From Adenophora triphylla var. japonica (lineage: Eukaryota; Streptophyta; Magnoliopsida; Asterales; Campanulaceae): a stretch of 64,000 bases of DNA. Each line of letters starts with the position of its first letter. Position 1 is the stretch's first letter. The notes under the pieces are model-generated. The model saw only the letters and a program-made list of their open reading frames with translations, searched no databases and was not told the origin of the DNA. Made by a program: the position numbers and the translations under genes. Location of the stretch: NCBI GenBank assembly GCA_022495995.1, contig JAFEMH010000342.1, forward strand, positions 372,001 through 436,000, written 5' to 3'. Shown here in pieces: positions 45,900 through 56,344 of the stretch.

Positions 45900-46967
45900 A
45901 TGGGTGACGTAGCTTCGAAAACCATAGTTACCACCGATCCTGGGCAAGTTAACCCTCACAACAAACATAACCTCCCCATTCTCTTCAACGTACAATCGTA
46001 CATGGGTCACAGTCAATTGTTGAATGAGAATTATCAGAACTGGAGTTCCCTCTTTCTATCAATGCTGGAAATTCACTACCTCACCAATGTTGTCACCGAT
46101 AAAATCCCACCCTCCCAAACCCTCACCAAAGCCGACAACACCACCTTTGAAAATCCAGCCTATGAAGCTTTTATCCATACCTCTCATTTCGTTCTCGAAT
46201 GGATTAAAGCCACCGTTACACCTGAAGTCCAACCTCATGTAAACCCTTGTAAAATGGCACCGGAGGCGTGGGACCTTCTTGCCAAAGACTTTGGTGTGGC
46301 CTCTACTATCCACATCCAAAAGCTCCAGGAGGAGCTTCATAATTTGAATCTATCCCCCAACATGACCATCCAAGATTACATCCTCTGTGCCAAGACCATC
46401 TCTCATTCCCTTGCTTGTGCGGGTGAAGCAGTTTCGTCGCAGACACTTCGTAGTCGAATCCTTGGCGGCCTAGGTCATTCCTACAAGGAATTCATAACGA
46501 CTCAAAATTCCAAGGGTGATACCACTCTTGACGATCTAAAGGACCTTTTGCTTCAAGAAGAAGCACTTCAACAAAAGTTTGCCAACAAAATCTCTCCTAA
46601 CGTGAGTGCTCTTGCTGTCGCTAAAGAATCGGAAAAACCTAAACCCTTAACTCCACCTGTTGTTCAGAACCATCACAATCAGGGGAGCTCTAGGCATTTT
46701 GGGCAGCCTAACCAAGGGGGGTACTTCTTCATTCCTGGCCCAAATCGTGGGGGCGGGGGTAACCGAAACCAAAAGGGTAATCGCAACAAGAACCAAGGTC
46801 GAGGTATACTGCCTTTTCCCTCACTTTTTCCACCCACTCGGACTCCAAACCCACAAGCTACTGTCCCATACTACCCACTAAACCCATTCCTTAGCCAAGA
46901 TCCACATTCAGTAACATGTCAATTGTGTAAGAAAGTTGGTCATGAAGCAACCACTTGCTATCAATGA
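45900..46967 (+). CDS. gag of the Ale-like copia element
   Basis: 355 codons from the first ATG 28 bp after the LTR. Residues about 30-230 form a copia gag capsid region (NYQNWSSLFLSML.., EAWDLLAKDFG.., TIQDYILCAKTISHSLACAGE.., ILGGLGHSYKEFIT). A Gly/Asn/Arg-rich RNA-binding stretch follows (about 255-300) and a CCHC knuckle CQLCKKVGHEATTC sits at the C terminus. It ends in TGA 46965-46967 right after CYQ, but the frame continues open into protease, so the TGA is probably a nonsense change in a single gag-pol frame. Its role would be forming the particle that packages element RNA. Confidence 0.9.
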   Translation: MGDVASKTIVTTDPGQVNPHNKHNLPILFNVQSYMGHSQLLNENYQNWSSLFLSMLEIHYLTNVVTDKIPPSQTLTKADNTTFENPAYEAFIHTSHFVLEWIKATVTPEVQPHVNPCKMAPEAWDLLAKDFGVASTIHIQKLQEELHNLNLSPNMTIQDYILCAKTISHSLACAGEAVSSQTLRSRILGGLGHSYKEFITTQNSKGDTTLDDLKDLLLQEEALQQKFANKISPNVSALAVAKESEKPKPLTPPVVQNHHNQGSSRHFGQPNQGGYFFIPGPNRGGGGNRNQKGNRNKNQGRGILPFPSLFPPTRTPNPQATVPYYPLNPFLSQDPHSVTCQLCKKVGHEATTCYQ

Positions 46968-47783
46968 GGGAATTTCGTGTACACCGCTCAGTATTATCCA
47001 CAACAACACATGTATCCGTTTGGTAGTGGTTCGTCGCCTATGGCTCCCATGTCATTCGTACTTGATTCCGGGGCGACTAATCACATGACATCCAATTCGG
47101 ATGTCCTACAACAGTTTTCTCCGTACTCAGGTAATGAGTCTATTGTTGTTGCTAATGGTGCATCCATTCCTATTGCTCATATTGGTTCTACTCAGTTTTC
47201 TTCTCATAATCACAATTTTGTCATGAACACTGTCTTACATGTCCCAAAAATTAGTCGTTCTTTACTTTCCATTCGCAAGTTTTGTTTAGATAATAATTGT
47301 TTCTTTGAACTAACTGCGTTTGGGTTTTTCGTGAAGGACAATCACACCAAGAGGACAATTCTTTCTGGCAATAACTCTGGAGATCTTTACACTCTATCGT
47401 TTGTTCCCAGTTCACGCGTAAAATCTTTGGCGTTGATCGGGGAACGTGCCTCCACCTCCACTTGGCATGCCCATTTAGGGCACCCTTCTCATCATATTTT
47501 CCAGTCTTTAGTCAATAAAATCAGGCTTCCAGTTAGCGGCCCTGTTAATAAAAAAGAAATGTGTCATGTTTGCCCGTTAGGCAAATCTTGTAATCTTCCG
47601 TTTGAACCTCGTAATTTTAAATCCAAGAAACCCTTAGCTTTATTGCATCTTGATGTTTGGGGACCCTCCACCGTTCCCTCTGTTTCTGGTTTTAAATATT
47701 ATTTGTCTATTGTCGATGACTTCTCTCGATATGTATGGTTGTTCCCATTGTTTCATAAGTCTGATGTGTTTCCAGATCACTGA
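46968..47783 (+). pseudogene. Protease, GAG-pre-integrase and start of integrase
   Basis: Same frame as gag. The protease active site FVLDSGATNHMT lies near 47055-47090, then ..VLHVPKISRSLLSIRKFC. GAG-pre-integrase has WHAHLGHPSHHIF..CHVCPLGKS, and the integrase core starts with LLHLDVWGPS (first catalytic Asp) and IVDDFSRYVWLF. It stops at 47783 after a one-base frameshift near 47775. Confidence 0.88.
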
Positions 47784-48889
47784 TTTCAAAAGTCTTATAG
47801 AAAATCAATTATCTAGAAAGATTTATGTTGTTCATACTATAAAAACCATTCAAACTGATGGAGGGGGAGAGTTTATTAATAGACAATTTGCTGCCTACTT
47901 GGTTCAAAATGGTATTAGTCATCGGACCTCATGTCCATATACTCCCCAACAAAACGGGGTGGTCGAGCGGAAACACCGCCATATTGTATAAATGGGTCTT
48001 TGTCTCCTTGCTCAATCCAAAGTTCCCGAAAAATTCTGGCTTGAGTCGTTCTCTACGGCTGTGTTCCTTATTAATAGGTTGCCTATGCGTTAACTCAATT
48101 ATACTTCTCCCTACGAGAAATTGTGGCAACGCAATCCAGACTACCGCTTTCTCAAAACTTTTGGGTGTACATGTTTTCTGAACCTTGTTCCTTATAATCG
48201 ACACAAATTAATGCTTAAGTCTACGCCTTGTGTTTCTTGGTTATGATTTAATGTGCAAAGGATATAGGTGCTTTAATCCTATCACCGATCGAATATATGT
48301 TTCTAGACATGTTTTGTTTGATGAACAACATTTTTTCTATGTGAAAAATAACTTTGAAACAGCTATTCCCGGTCAAAGTCAGCTATATCAGCCCAGCTCA
48401 ACAAGTTCTTCCGCTGCTTCTGTTACCTGGCCCATACCTTCTCTGGGCTGCTTTGATCCACCGCTGCACTTCTCACCAACACTCACAAAAATAGGCCCAA
48501 TAGGGTCCCCTCAGCGGCCCACCATGCCCACTTCTAGCGCTGTAAGGCCAAGTAGCCCACAGACTAGCCCAGCGCCAGTCTCTCCTTCCATGGGACTCCC
48601 TTCCTCCAGGCCTCAAGATCACATTACTCCCGTCCACTTCTCACTGGATCAAGCCGAGTCTGATCAGATTGGACCGGAAATTTCTGCTCAGCTCATTCTC
48701 TCTCAAATTCAGTCCACTGAAACTGAATCTTCTGCCCAAACTGAAATAGGTGCTTCCCCAACACCTGTACTTGGAAATCATCCAATGATAACTCGAGCCA
48801 AAGCTTGGGTATTTCGTCCCAAACATAAATTTACACTTGGTGCAACAGCGGTTGAATCTCAGTTCTTCGAACCTCGCACTTTCAAATAA
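47784..48889 (+). pseudogene. Integrase remainder and linker
   Basis: The frame 47784-47991 has TDGGGEF (second Asp) and PQQNGVVERKHRH (catalytic Glu). It is then broken by an in-frame TAA near 47989, another TAA near 48091 and a frameshift near 48220. From 48230 to 48889 the frame continues with the integrase C-terminal region (FLGYDLMCKGYRCFNP..RHVLFDE) and a Ser/Pro-rich linker leading to RT. Confidence 0.85.
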
Positions 48890-50031
48890 GTTGCGCCCTT
48901 GACTCAATGGCAACAAGCAATGCATGAAGAGATTACAGCTCTCTATAAGAATGGCACTTGGTCACTTATTCCCCGTCCACCTAATCATAATGTTGTGGGA
49001 AGTAGATGGATTTATAAAGTGAAACGGCAAGCTGATGGTCCCTTGAACGCTACAAAGCGAGGCTTGTAGCTCAGGGTTACACGCAACAAGAGGGGGTTAA
49101 TTATGATGAAACATTTAGTCCGGTCATCAAACCCGCAACAATCCATTCCATACTCTCTATTGCTCATTCTCATAAATGGCCGATTGAATAACTTGATGTT
49201 CGAAATGCGTTTTTGAATGGGATTCTTTTGGAGGAAGTATATATGGCTCAACCACCGAGATTTACGGATCCACAACATCCCACTCATGTATGTCGGCTCC
49301 ATCGTGCTCTCTATGGACTAAAGCAGTCCCCTCGTGCTTGGTTCCGTAGACTACATGATTTTCTGATTACTTTGGGCTTCTTCAATAGCCGTGTAAATTC
49401 TTCCTTATTTGTTCGTCATCAACATGACACCACCGTTGCTATTTTAGTGTATGTGGATGACATATTGGTGACTGGTTCTAACTCTTCCGTGGTAAACAAA
49501 GTAATTGACTCCATTTGTGTTGCTTTTGAAAGTAGACGATTAGGACAACTTAGCTTCTTCCTCGGTATTGAAGCTACACGGACAGAAACTTGTTTGTACT
49601 TAAACAAAACGAGATATGCTTCAGATCTCCTTCATAAGTTTAATATGCACTTAAGCAAACCGACGCCAACACCACTTGCTCCTGGTATTCTCCTCACTGC
49701 TCATGATGGAGACCCACTTCCCGATGCTACTCTTTATCGTAGCATGGTTGGCGGGCTTCAATATGTTACCCTCACTCGGCCTGACCTATCGTTTGCAGTT
49801 AATCAAGTATGCCAGTTTATGCATTCTCCTCGCACAACTCATATGCAAGCAGTTAAACGGATCTTTCGGTTTCTCAAAGGGACGTCTTCTCTTGGTCTCT
49901 CTTTTCGTTCTTCTCCCGACTTGTACAATGTTGCTTTTGTGACGCCGATTGGGCAGGATCCCCGGATAACCGCCTTAAACCACTGGAGCTTGCATTTTCA
50001 TTGGTCCCAATCTCGTTGCATGGTCCGCTAA
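48890..50031 (+). pseudogene. Reverse transcriptase
   Basis: The RT begins near 48900 (WQQAMHEEITALYKNGTW) and is frameshifted near 49050 and 49190. The long frame 49213-50031 holds [16 protein letters not shown], the catalytic YVDDI motif near 49450-49465, FFLGIE and [24 protein letters not shown]. The last 30 codons are out of frame owing to a frameshift near 49930. Confidence 0.9.
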
Positions 50032-50407
50032 AGCAACACACCGTCTCACGGTCGAGTAGTGAGGCCGAATATAGGGCATTGGCTTCAACTGCTGCTGAAA
50101 TTTGTTGGTTCTCTTACCTTTTTCGAGAGCTTGGCATTCCTCTAAACCCACCTCTTTTCCTGTGTGACAATATTTCGGCACTACACATGTCGAAAAATCC
50201 GGTGTTCCATGCCCGTACTCGTCATATTGAGATCGACCTTCACTTTGTCCGCGAACTTCTTCTTCAAGGATTTCTATGCCTACATCATATTGCTTCATCA
50301 GATCAAGTGGCGGACATTTTTACAAAGAGCCTTGCAGCACCCCATTTCCAACTTCTCCCCAACAAACTTCAGCTTAGTTCCACGACACTTCGCTTGAGGG
50401 GGGGGGG
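50032..50407 (+). pseudogene. RNase H end and polypurine tract
   Basis: The frame running to 50444 holds VSRSSSEAEYRALASTAAEI, LFLCDN and HARTRHIEIDLHFVRE..VADIFTKSL, the conserved copia RNase H end. The G-run just before 50408 (TTGAGGGGGGGGG) is the polypurine tract. Confidence 0.88.
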
Positions 50408-52427
50408 TGAAAGCAAAGAAACGTGTTCCTCAAATCAAGCATGATATAGTTGACATTGTAAATATTATGGTTTATCCTTTCCCTATTATTCTATTGTAAG
50501 TACCCTAATCTGGGTCGTTAATGTTTCGTCAGCCCAAATTAATAATTTATGATCATTTAGGGGCATTTTGGACATTATTTTGACAATTTGAATGAGGAAG
50601 GACCTCTTAGGAATATAAAAATGGACAAATACCTTGCTGGAAATTTGTCATTTCCAATAAAAAGGGAATATTGACCAAGAGCAAAATGCCAAAACTGCTT
50701 TCTGCACAGGATCAGGTACGCTGCTGGGGTCATCCGCGCGGACAAGATTGCACCTACAATCTTGTCCACGCGGATAATATTGTCATCCAGACAACCTATA
50801 AATACATCCCTTCTCCCTCAGTTTAACAAGACAGAAAAAAACCCAAAAAATACGAAAACCTACTGTTATGCTGTCAAAATCCACCCCCAAGTAGCCATTT
50901 ACAACCTCACAACTCAAAATCCACACCAAATCCCACCTCAATTACACTCCAAAAACTACCTCCAAGCTTTGAAACCTTCAAACCCTAAACCCAAGTCCAA
51001 CAAACATTGGTAAAACCCTTGTTCTTCCTTACTCAAACTCATTCATACATACATTTTCATACATAAATGATGTAGAGTAGTTGTTCTTATTTGTTGTTTG
51101 AACTCCCCCTTCCCTTTTTGTCCCAAGGATCCAAGAGGATCTTCATGGAATCCATTTCCATGGATGATCTTCTAATGGAATCCACATTTTAAATACTTTC
51201 ATGTTATTCCCCATTTTCCCCTTTTACATTCCATGGTATTTGCTTCTTTAACCTAAATCATGGTCATCTTGGAGTCCATCTCCATGGATGACCACTTTAA
51301 ATGGTCTACGTCCTTTACTTCCTTGTAAATCCCCTTCCCCATGTCTAAGATGCTCACCTTGGAAGACTTTCCTTGGATGAGAATCATCTAGACTTACAAA
51401 ATAGGTCACACAAGATGTAGGAGATACACTTGAGTACAGATCTCAAGGATGGTCATCTTATGACCACCTTAAAGATCTTCCTCTAAAAGTTGATACACCT
51501 TGACCTATCCCTTTGTTCAAATTTACGTTCATGTCAAATTCCCTTCCCCTTTGCAAATGATATGTTTTCAAGTCCTAATGTACCCCCGGGATGGCTTGGT
51601 TAAGCGGATTCATCAATTATGACCACTAATCAAAGTCTAGGGAAAGAGAGGACAAAACATGGATGCCCAAAAATCCATTCAATTCCTTCATTTCTGCATT
51701 CAGTTACAATTCCAGTTAAGTCCTATAAATCCAGTTAACTTTCTGGAAATTACAGTGACTAAACTGGAAACTGTAAAAAATATTGACCTGCAGGGCTATC
51801 CGCGCAGATAAGACTGCATTACAGTCTTGTCCACGCGGATGACATTGTCATCTGCAAACAGTTTTCCAGTTTCTGTTATTTTCTTTTAATCACTGTCAAA
51901 CTGTTTTTCAGTTCAGTCCCTAGAATTTCAGTTATTTTCAGAAAAGTCCTTTTAAACACACACACACATAAAAAAGTTTCAAGTGAGGAAGACTCGTCGT
52001 ACGAGGCATTCCGGGTGAATGCCAAACGTTCTTCCCGGAGTGTAACGTGACCTCCGAACTCATTTTCTCTAAATCTTGGGTATTTTTCAAAGTTTTGGCC
52101 CTTAAACTAAAAATGGCGTGGCGACTCCGATAAAAAAATGATTTTCAAACAAAAAGGAAAATCGGGCATCATCACATCTATATAAATATCCCGTGAATTA
52201 TGGAGTGTGATAGAGATAGTTTAGTAGGTGATTGTAATCATTCCATAGAAATAGGATTGTAAATAACCATATAAAGGAAAATGACCGGAAACCAAAGCAA
52301 GTAGGTTGGTCTTCCTTTCTCTCCTTCCTTCGTGTCTTTCTTCTCCTTTAACTTCAGTAGAGTATTTTTCTTTCTTCCATTCCTCTTCTTTTATTTCTTA
52401 CTTTATGCAGGTTGATTAATTCGTTCA
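50408..52427 (+). repeat. 3' LTR of the Ale-like element, split by a solo LTR
   Basis: 50408-50494 and 52177-52427 together equal the 5' LTR. The break is within TCTAT|ATAAAT, the TATA box region. Confidence 0.92.
50495..52176 (+). mobile_element. Solo LTR (Ty3/gypsy-like) in the copia 3' LTR
   Basis: 1682 bp, starts TGTAAGTACC and ends ATCATCACA, flanked by TCTAT on both sides (50490-50494 and 52177-52181). There is no internal region, so it is the product of LTR-LTR recombination. TATAAATA at 50797-50804; two long inverted repeats at 50732-50775 and 51798-51840. The gypsy assignment rests on LTR style and is tentative. Confidence 0.9.
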
Positions 52428-52519
52428 AGGGGAGGGTTCTTTTGGATAGATTTGTACATGCAACCAAAAATGGTGCAACAAATGCAACAAATGATAAGAT
52501 CTTTGTTCCAACAACAGCT

Positions 52520-52770
52520 AACCCATATGCCTAGTGAAGTGTTGTAGGAGACACCACCTGTACCAAATTACATAAATCTTCCTTCAATCCCCCCACATAA
52601 AAGTCAAGGTGATCGATATCAGGCGATGTGTGGTTTTTGAACATCATCCTTTCTTTATAATCCTCGAACTTGTCCTGATACTCGCACCATACTTGTTTGT
52701 TGCATCGATCTAAGCTCCAACATAACATTCTCAAGAGGCAGAGTAACTGAACCTTGTGCAAATCTGCCTA
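52520..52770 (-). pseudogene. Ty3/gypsy gag fragment
   Basis: The minus-strand frame 52761-52531 reads ..YQDKFEDYKERM..DIDHLDFYVGGLKEDLCNLVQVVSPTTLH, followed after a stop by AYGLA. This is the gypsy gag pattern (YQxKFE..FVxGLKxxLxxxV..PxTLxxAxxLA). About 80 codons only; the rest of the element is not seen nearby. Confidence 0.55.
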
Positions 52771-52849
52771 GACATTACTTCCCACCCAATATGAGGCTTT
52801 CTAAGTTGATTATTTCTCCACCAATTGCTAGCAATCCCATCTAAAGGGA

Positions 52850-52925
52850 TGGAAACTATAACAGCCTTTTGTATTTCATCTATGTAATGGAAACTATAAT
52901 AGCCTTTTGTATTTCATATATTTAA
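52850..52925. repeat. 38-bp tandem duplication
   Basis: GGAAACTATAAYAGCCTTTT..TTTCAT occurs twice in a row with minor changes, directly before the long direct repeat starts. Confidence 0.75.
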
Positions 52926-53289
52926 ATATTAACCAGACATAGAAATTTCATATAACCTATATTATATTTTGGCGGTAAAAATGTGTTTAATTTGAGCACA
53001 TAAAATTTTTTTAGGGCCCTTTCTATCTCTTTCACCTCGGGCCCCTAAAATGTTAGGACCGACCCTAGGTTTGGCAGACACGTTATGTGGTTCTCCATTA
53101 TACATGGCTCCAGAGATTATCCAGAATAAAGAGTATGACAGTAAGATGATGCCTTCAAATGTTGATACAAAATTGACAACATCAAAGGGCGGACACAAAT
53201 ACACTTAAAGGGGTGGAACTGAACCCCCTTATTCAAATAGTGTTTGTGTTTTAGTGGTTATGATGTTAAAATTTTAACTTGAAGGCTGT
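52912..53289. repeat. Long direct repeat, copy 1
   Basis: About 378 bp, matching 63622-64000 at about 95 percent by eye. It contains the 3' end of a hAT-like element, an ATG1-type kinase fragment and the start of a SINE-like element. The second copy is cut by the window end, so the true length of the duplication is unknown. Confidence 0.88.
53071..53151 (+). pseudogene. ATG1-type protein kinase exon fragment, copy 1
   Basis: 27 open codons: [23 protein letters not shown]. This is the activation-segment end of a Ser/Thr kinase (CGSPLYMAPE, with the invariant APE), and the wording is typical of autophagy kinase ATG1/ULK. The kinase core around it (P-loop, HRD, DFG) is absent. It is probably a captured or duplicated exon piece. 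Confidence 0.7.
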
Positions 53290-53362
53290 AGCTTCGAGTC
53301 TTATATCAAGAATTATTTTTTAACTCAAATCTTTATAGTATAAAATGCTATAGGTCCGCCAC
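53187..53362. mobile_element. Short SINE/MITE-like element
   Basis: Starts GGGCGGAC and ends GTCCGCCACT, an inverted match. The interior has TAGTGGTTATGA near 53255 and GCTTCGAGTC near 53295, resembling Pol III A and B boxes. Whether it is a SINE or a MITE is unresolved. Confidence 0.4.
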
Positions 53363-53799
53363 TGATTGAATCGTTGAGCTTTACATTTAACGCGCTTTAT
53401 CTCTCTTTTTATAATAATAATTGTTTTTTTTTTTTCATTATCTTGTTTTACAGAGATTAGGAAAGTGAAAGGGGCCAATCCACTAACAGTCATAGTTTAG
53501 CGAAAGATTAAGTTAGAAATTTAAAATTCTTTAACTGTAAATAAAATTTATTTTTTGCTATAATATGGTACTGGGTGGATTTGGCTCGTAATCAGTAAAG
53601 TTTTTCTTTATAGTTGATTAGTAAGTTTGAGCAACCTAAGACTGCAAACTATATTACTATCTCCGTTCAAAAATAAATCTATCTATATATAATAACAGGA
53701 TTGTCAAGTTTTCCCCGCAAAACGAAGAGTAGTTTAGTAATTTCACACGGTGGCAATTTGACAATTAACAGGGCGGAGAGGACACGTGTGACGATTTAA

Positions 53800-53836
53800 T
53801 TGTCGGCGCGTGTACGCCACGTACACGCGCCGACAA
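53800..53836. repeat. GC-rich perfect hairpin near the Helitron 5' end
   Basis: 17-bp arms TTGTCGGCGCGTGTACG (53800-53816) and its exact inverse (53820-53836), loop CCA. A third half unit (GGCGCGTGTACGCG) follows at about 53838-53852. It contrasts sharply with the AT-rich surroundings. Confidence 0.9.
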
Positions 53837-54179
53837 AGGCGCGTGTACGCGTCATGGATTTTTTTTTTTTAATATCACGCCACATGGAGCACTCTGATTG
53901 GGCATTTTATTTCCGAAATTTTTTTTTCATCCCGTTTTTTCAACCTCAATTATTTTATAAAAAAAAAATTTTAAAAATTTTTACACCAAAATTCATAATT
54001 TTTTTCTCTTTAATTAGAGACTTTTTTCATTTAATTTGGACACAAAAAAAAATACTCTTTTTTAAATATAAATTTCTTACTTATCCTTTGTTAATTTTTC
54101 TTTTTACTTTTTCAATATCTTTTTTGTAAAAATTAATTAAGTGTGAAGTATATTTTTTTTATTATAAATGATGATAATA

Positions 54180-54412
54180 CTCCCTCCGTCCCAAAATGTT
54201 TGTCTCATTTGACTTTTTTGTTGAACTTTGACCACAAATTTATGAGAGATTAATCATGTTCATGAAATTCTAAAAGTTGTTGTTGATAATATTATTAATG
54301 GTGAATCAATAGGAATTTTTAGAATTTCATGAACATAATTAAATTGTCATATATTTGTGGTCAAAGTTCAACAAAAAAGTCAAATGGGACAAACATTTTG
54401 GGACGGAGGGAG
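54180..54412. mobile_element. Stowaway MITE (copy 2), inside the Helitron
   Basis: 233 bp, CTCCCTCCGTCCC..GGGACGGAGGGAG, flanked by TA at 54178-54179 and 54413-54414. Same family as 16458-16691, with better preserved ends. Confidence 0.93.
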
Positions 54413-54469
54413 TAATAATCATAATTTTACTTTTTAAATATAAATTATTGTTTGTAATGTTACTTCCTT

Positions 54470-55955
54470 CGTTTCAAATTTTGACATTATTTTTTTAAAC
54501 ATATTAAGTAATATTGTATAAAATATTCCTTGGGACGAATATAATAATTTATTTATTTTTTACCCGAAGTAGTATTCTTTTGTAAAAATTAATATTTATA
54601 ATGTTCGTGTCTTCGTGTCAGAAAATAAATATTAATTTTTGAGACAAGTAAATTCATTGAGGCAAAGGAAGCATTTTTTTTTATATAGAAAGTAGTATTA
54701 ATTATGAGATGAAAGTAATATTCATTTTTGAATTGAAGGAATTTTTTTTTCTTACAAAGTAGAATTTTTTTATATATCAAAAAAAATTTAACATTGCTTT
54801 TTTCGTCTCAATGAACATTTTAAAAAATAATACTATTTTATTCGTCTAAAAAATTAATGTAATATTTTGAGACGAAGACGCGAACATTACAAATATTAAT
54901 TGCAGATGCGAATGAAGTATTATTATTTTTTTTAAATATTCATTGGGATGAAGAAAATAATGCTAATTTTTTTTTGAAAAAAAAATGTAGTATTATTTTT
55001 GGGTTAATCCTTTCGAATCGAAAGTAATATTCATTTTTTAAATATTGTAATATTAGTGCCTTCCTTTCAAAATATGACATTACTTTTTAAAACAACTTAA
55101 GTAATATTTTATAAAATATTCATTGGGATGAAGATGGTTTTTTATTTTTTTAGCCGATGTAGTATTATTTTGTAAAAATTAATCTTCATATTGTTTGTGT
55201 CTTCGTGTGTCAAAAAATAAATATTATTTTTTGAGACAAATAAATTCCTTGAGAGAAAGGAAGCAATTTTCTTTTCATATAGAAAGTAGTATTAATTATG
55301 GGACGAACGTAATATTCATTTTTGAATCGAAGTAAATTTTTTTCCTTAAAAAATATAATTTTTTTATATGTCCAAGAAAAATTAACATTGCTTCCTTTGG
55401 CTCAATGAACATTTTAAAAAATAATACTACTATATTAGCCGAAAAAATTAATGTCATATTTTGAGACGAATGCACTAACATTACAAACATTAATTGCAGA
55501 GGCGAATTAAGTAGTATTAGTTTTTAAAATATTAATTGGGATGAAGGAAATAATGCTCATTTTTTTGGATAAAAAATGTCGTATTATCTTTCGGTTATTC
55601 ATTTTGAATCGAAAGTAATATTCATTTTTGAAATGTTGTAGTGTTAGTGCCTTTGTTTCAAAATATGACATTCATTTTTTAAACAAATTAAGTAATATTT
55701 TATAAAATATTCATTGGGACGAAAATAGTTTTTTTTTCTTTAGCTGAAGTAGTATTATTTTGTAAAAATTAATTTTTATAATGTTAGTGTCTTCGTCTCA
55801 GAAAATAAATATTAATTTTTTGGACAAATAAATTCCTTGAGGTAAAGGAAGCAAATTTTTTTTTTTTTTGGATATAGAAAGTAGTATTAATTATGGGATG
55901 AAAGAAATATTCAATTTTGAATTGAAGGACAATTTCTTTCCTTAAAAGTCCTTTA
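54470..55955. repeat. Tandem repeat with a 592-bp period, about 2.5 copies
   Basis: GACATT..TTAAGTAATATTxTATAAAATATTC..GGGA recurs at 54483, 55076 and 55667. Each unit also holds GAGACAARTAAATTC and AAAGTAGTATTAATTATG. The third unit is truncated near 55955. Non-coding, AT-rich. Confidence 0.85.
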
Positions 55956-56344
55956 GAAATTATGAAAAATATATGATTATGAATTTTCATTGAGTTTATT
56001 TTTTTACAAAACATTTTATATTAAGTTCTTCTCGCTCAGTTTTTTTTTTCTCTCTTTTTTGTTTTTTTATAAGAAACAATTCCTATTGATCTCTTTTAAA
56101 AAATGATGGGTTATTAATAAAGAACTTTAGATTAATGATATAAAAAATATGGACGCCATTTGATATAACATTTTTTAATTTAAAGAGTAGTTGAAGTATA
56201 TTAGTAAAATTAAAAATCTTATTATTGGCTACAAATATAATTATTAGAACTATTTATGTTTTAATTTTTATTTTATCAAAATTTGATGGATTATTAATTT
56301 TGGTTTCATTTATTTGTGCCTTTTTATATATAATATTTATGAAT

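Larger units (their letters stand above)
45539..52427 (+). mobile_element. Ty1/copia retrotransposon (Ale-like), plus strand, with a solo LTR in its 3' LTR
   Basis: 5' LTR 45539-45871, 3' LTR 50408-52427 (split), TSD AGGGG at 45534-45538 and 52428-52432. gag, protease, integrase, RT and RNase H are in copia order. The LTRs start TGAAAGC and end TTCA. About five substitutions separate the two 333-bp LTRs by eye. The short LTR and gag style suggest the Ale/Retrofit lineage (inferred). The coding region has several single lesions but is much better kept than the other copia elements. Confidence 0.93.

Noticed and set aside
45834..46340. Minus-strand ORFs opposite the copia gag
   Set aside because: Shadows of the gag frame.
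53245..53310. tRNA gene
   Set aside because: A/B-box-like words are present but no cloverleaf or acceptor stem can be formed; kept only as a SINE-like hint.
54589..56014. Lys/Phe-rich minus ORFs in the 592-bp repeats
   Set aside because: They recur with the repeat and consist of AT-rich low-complexity codons.
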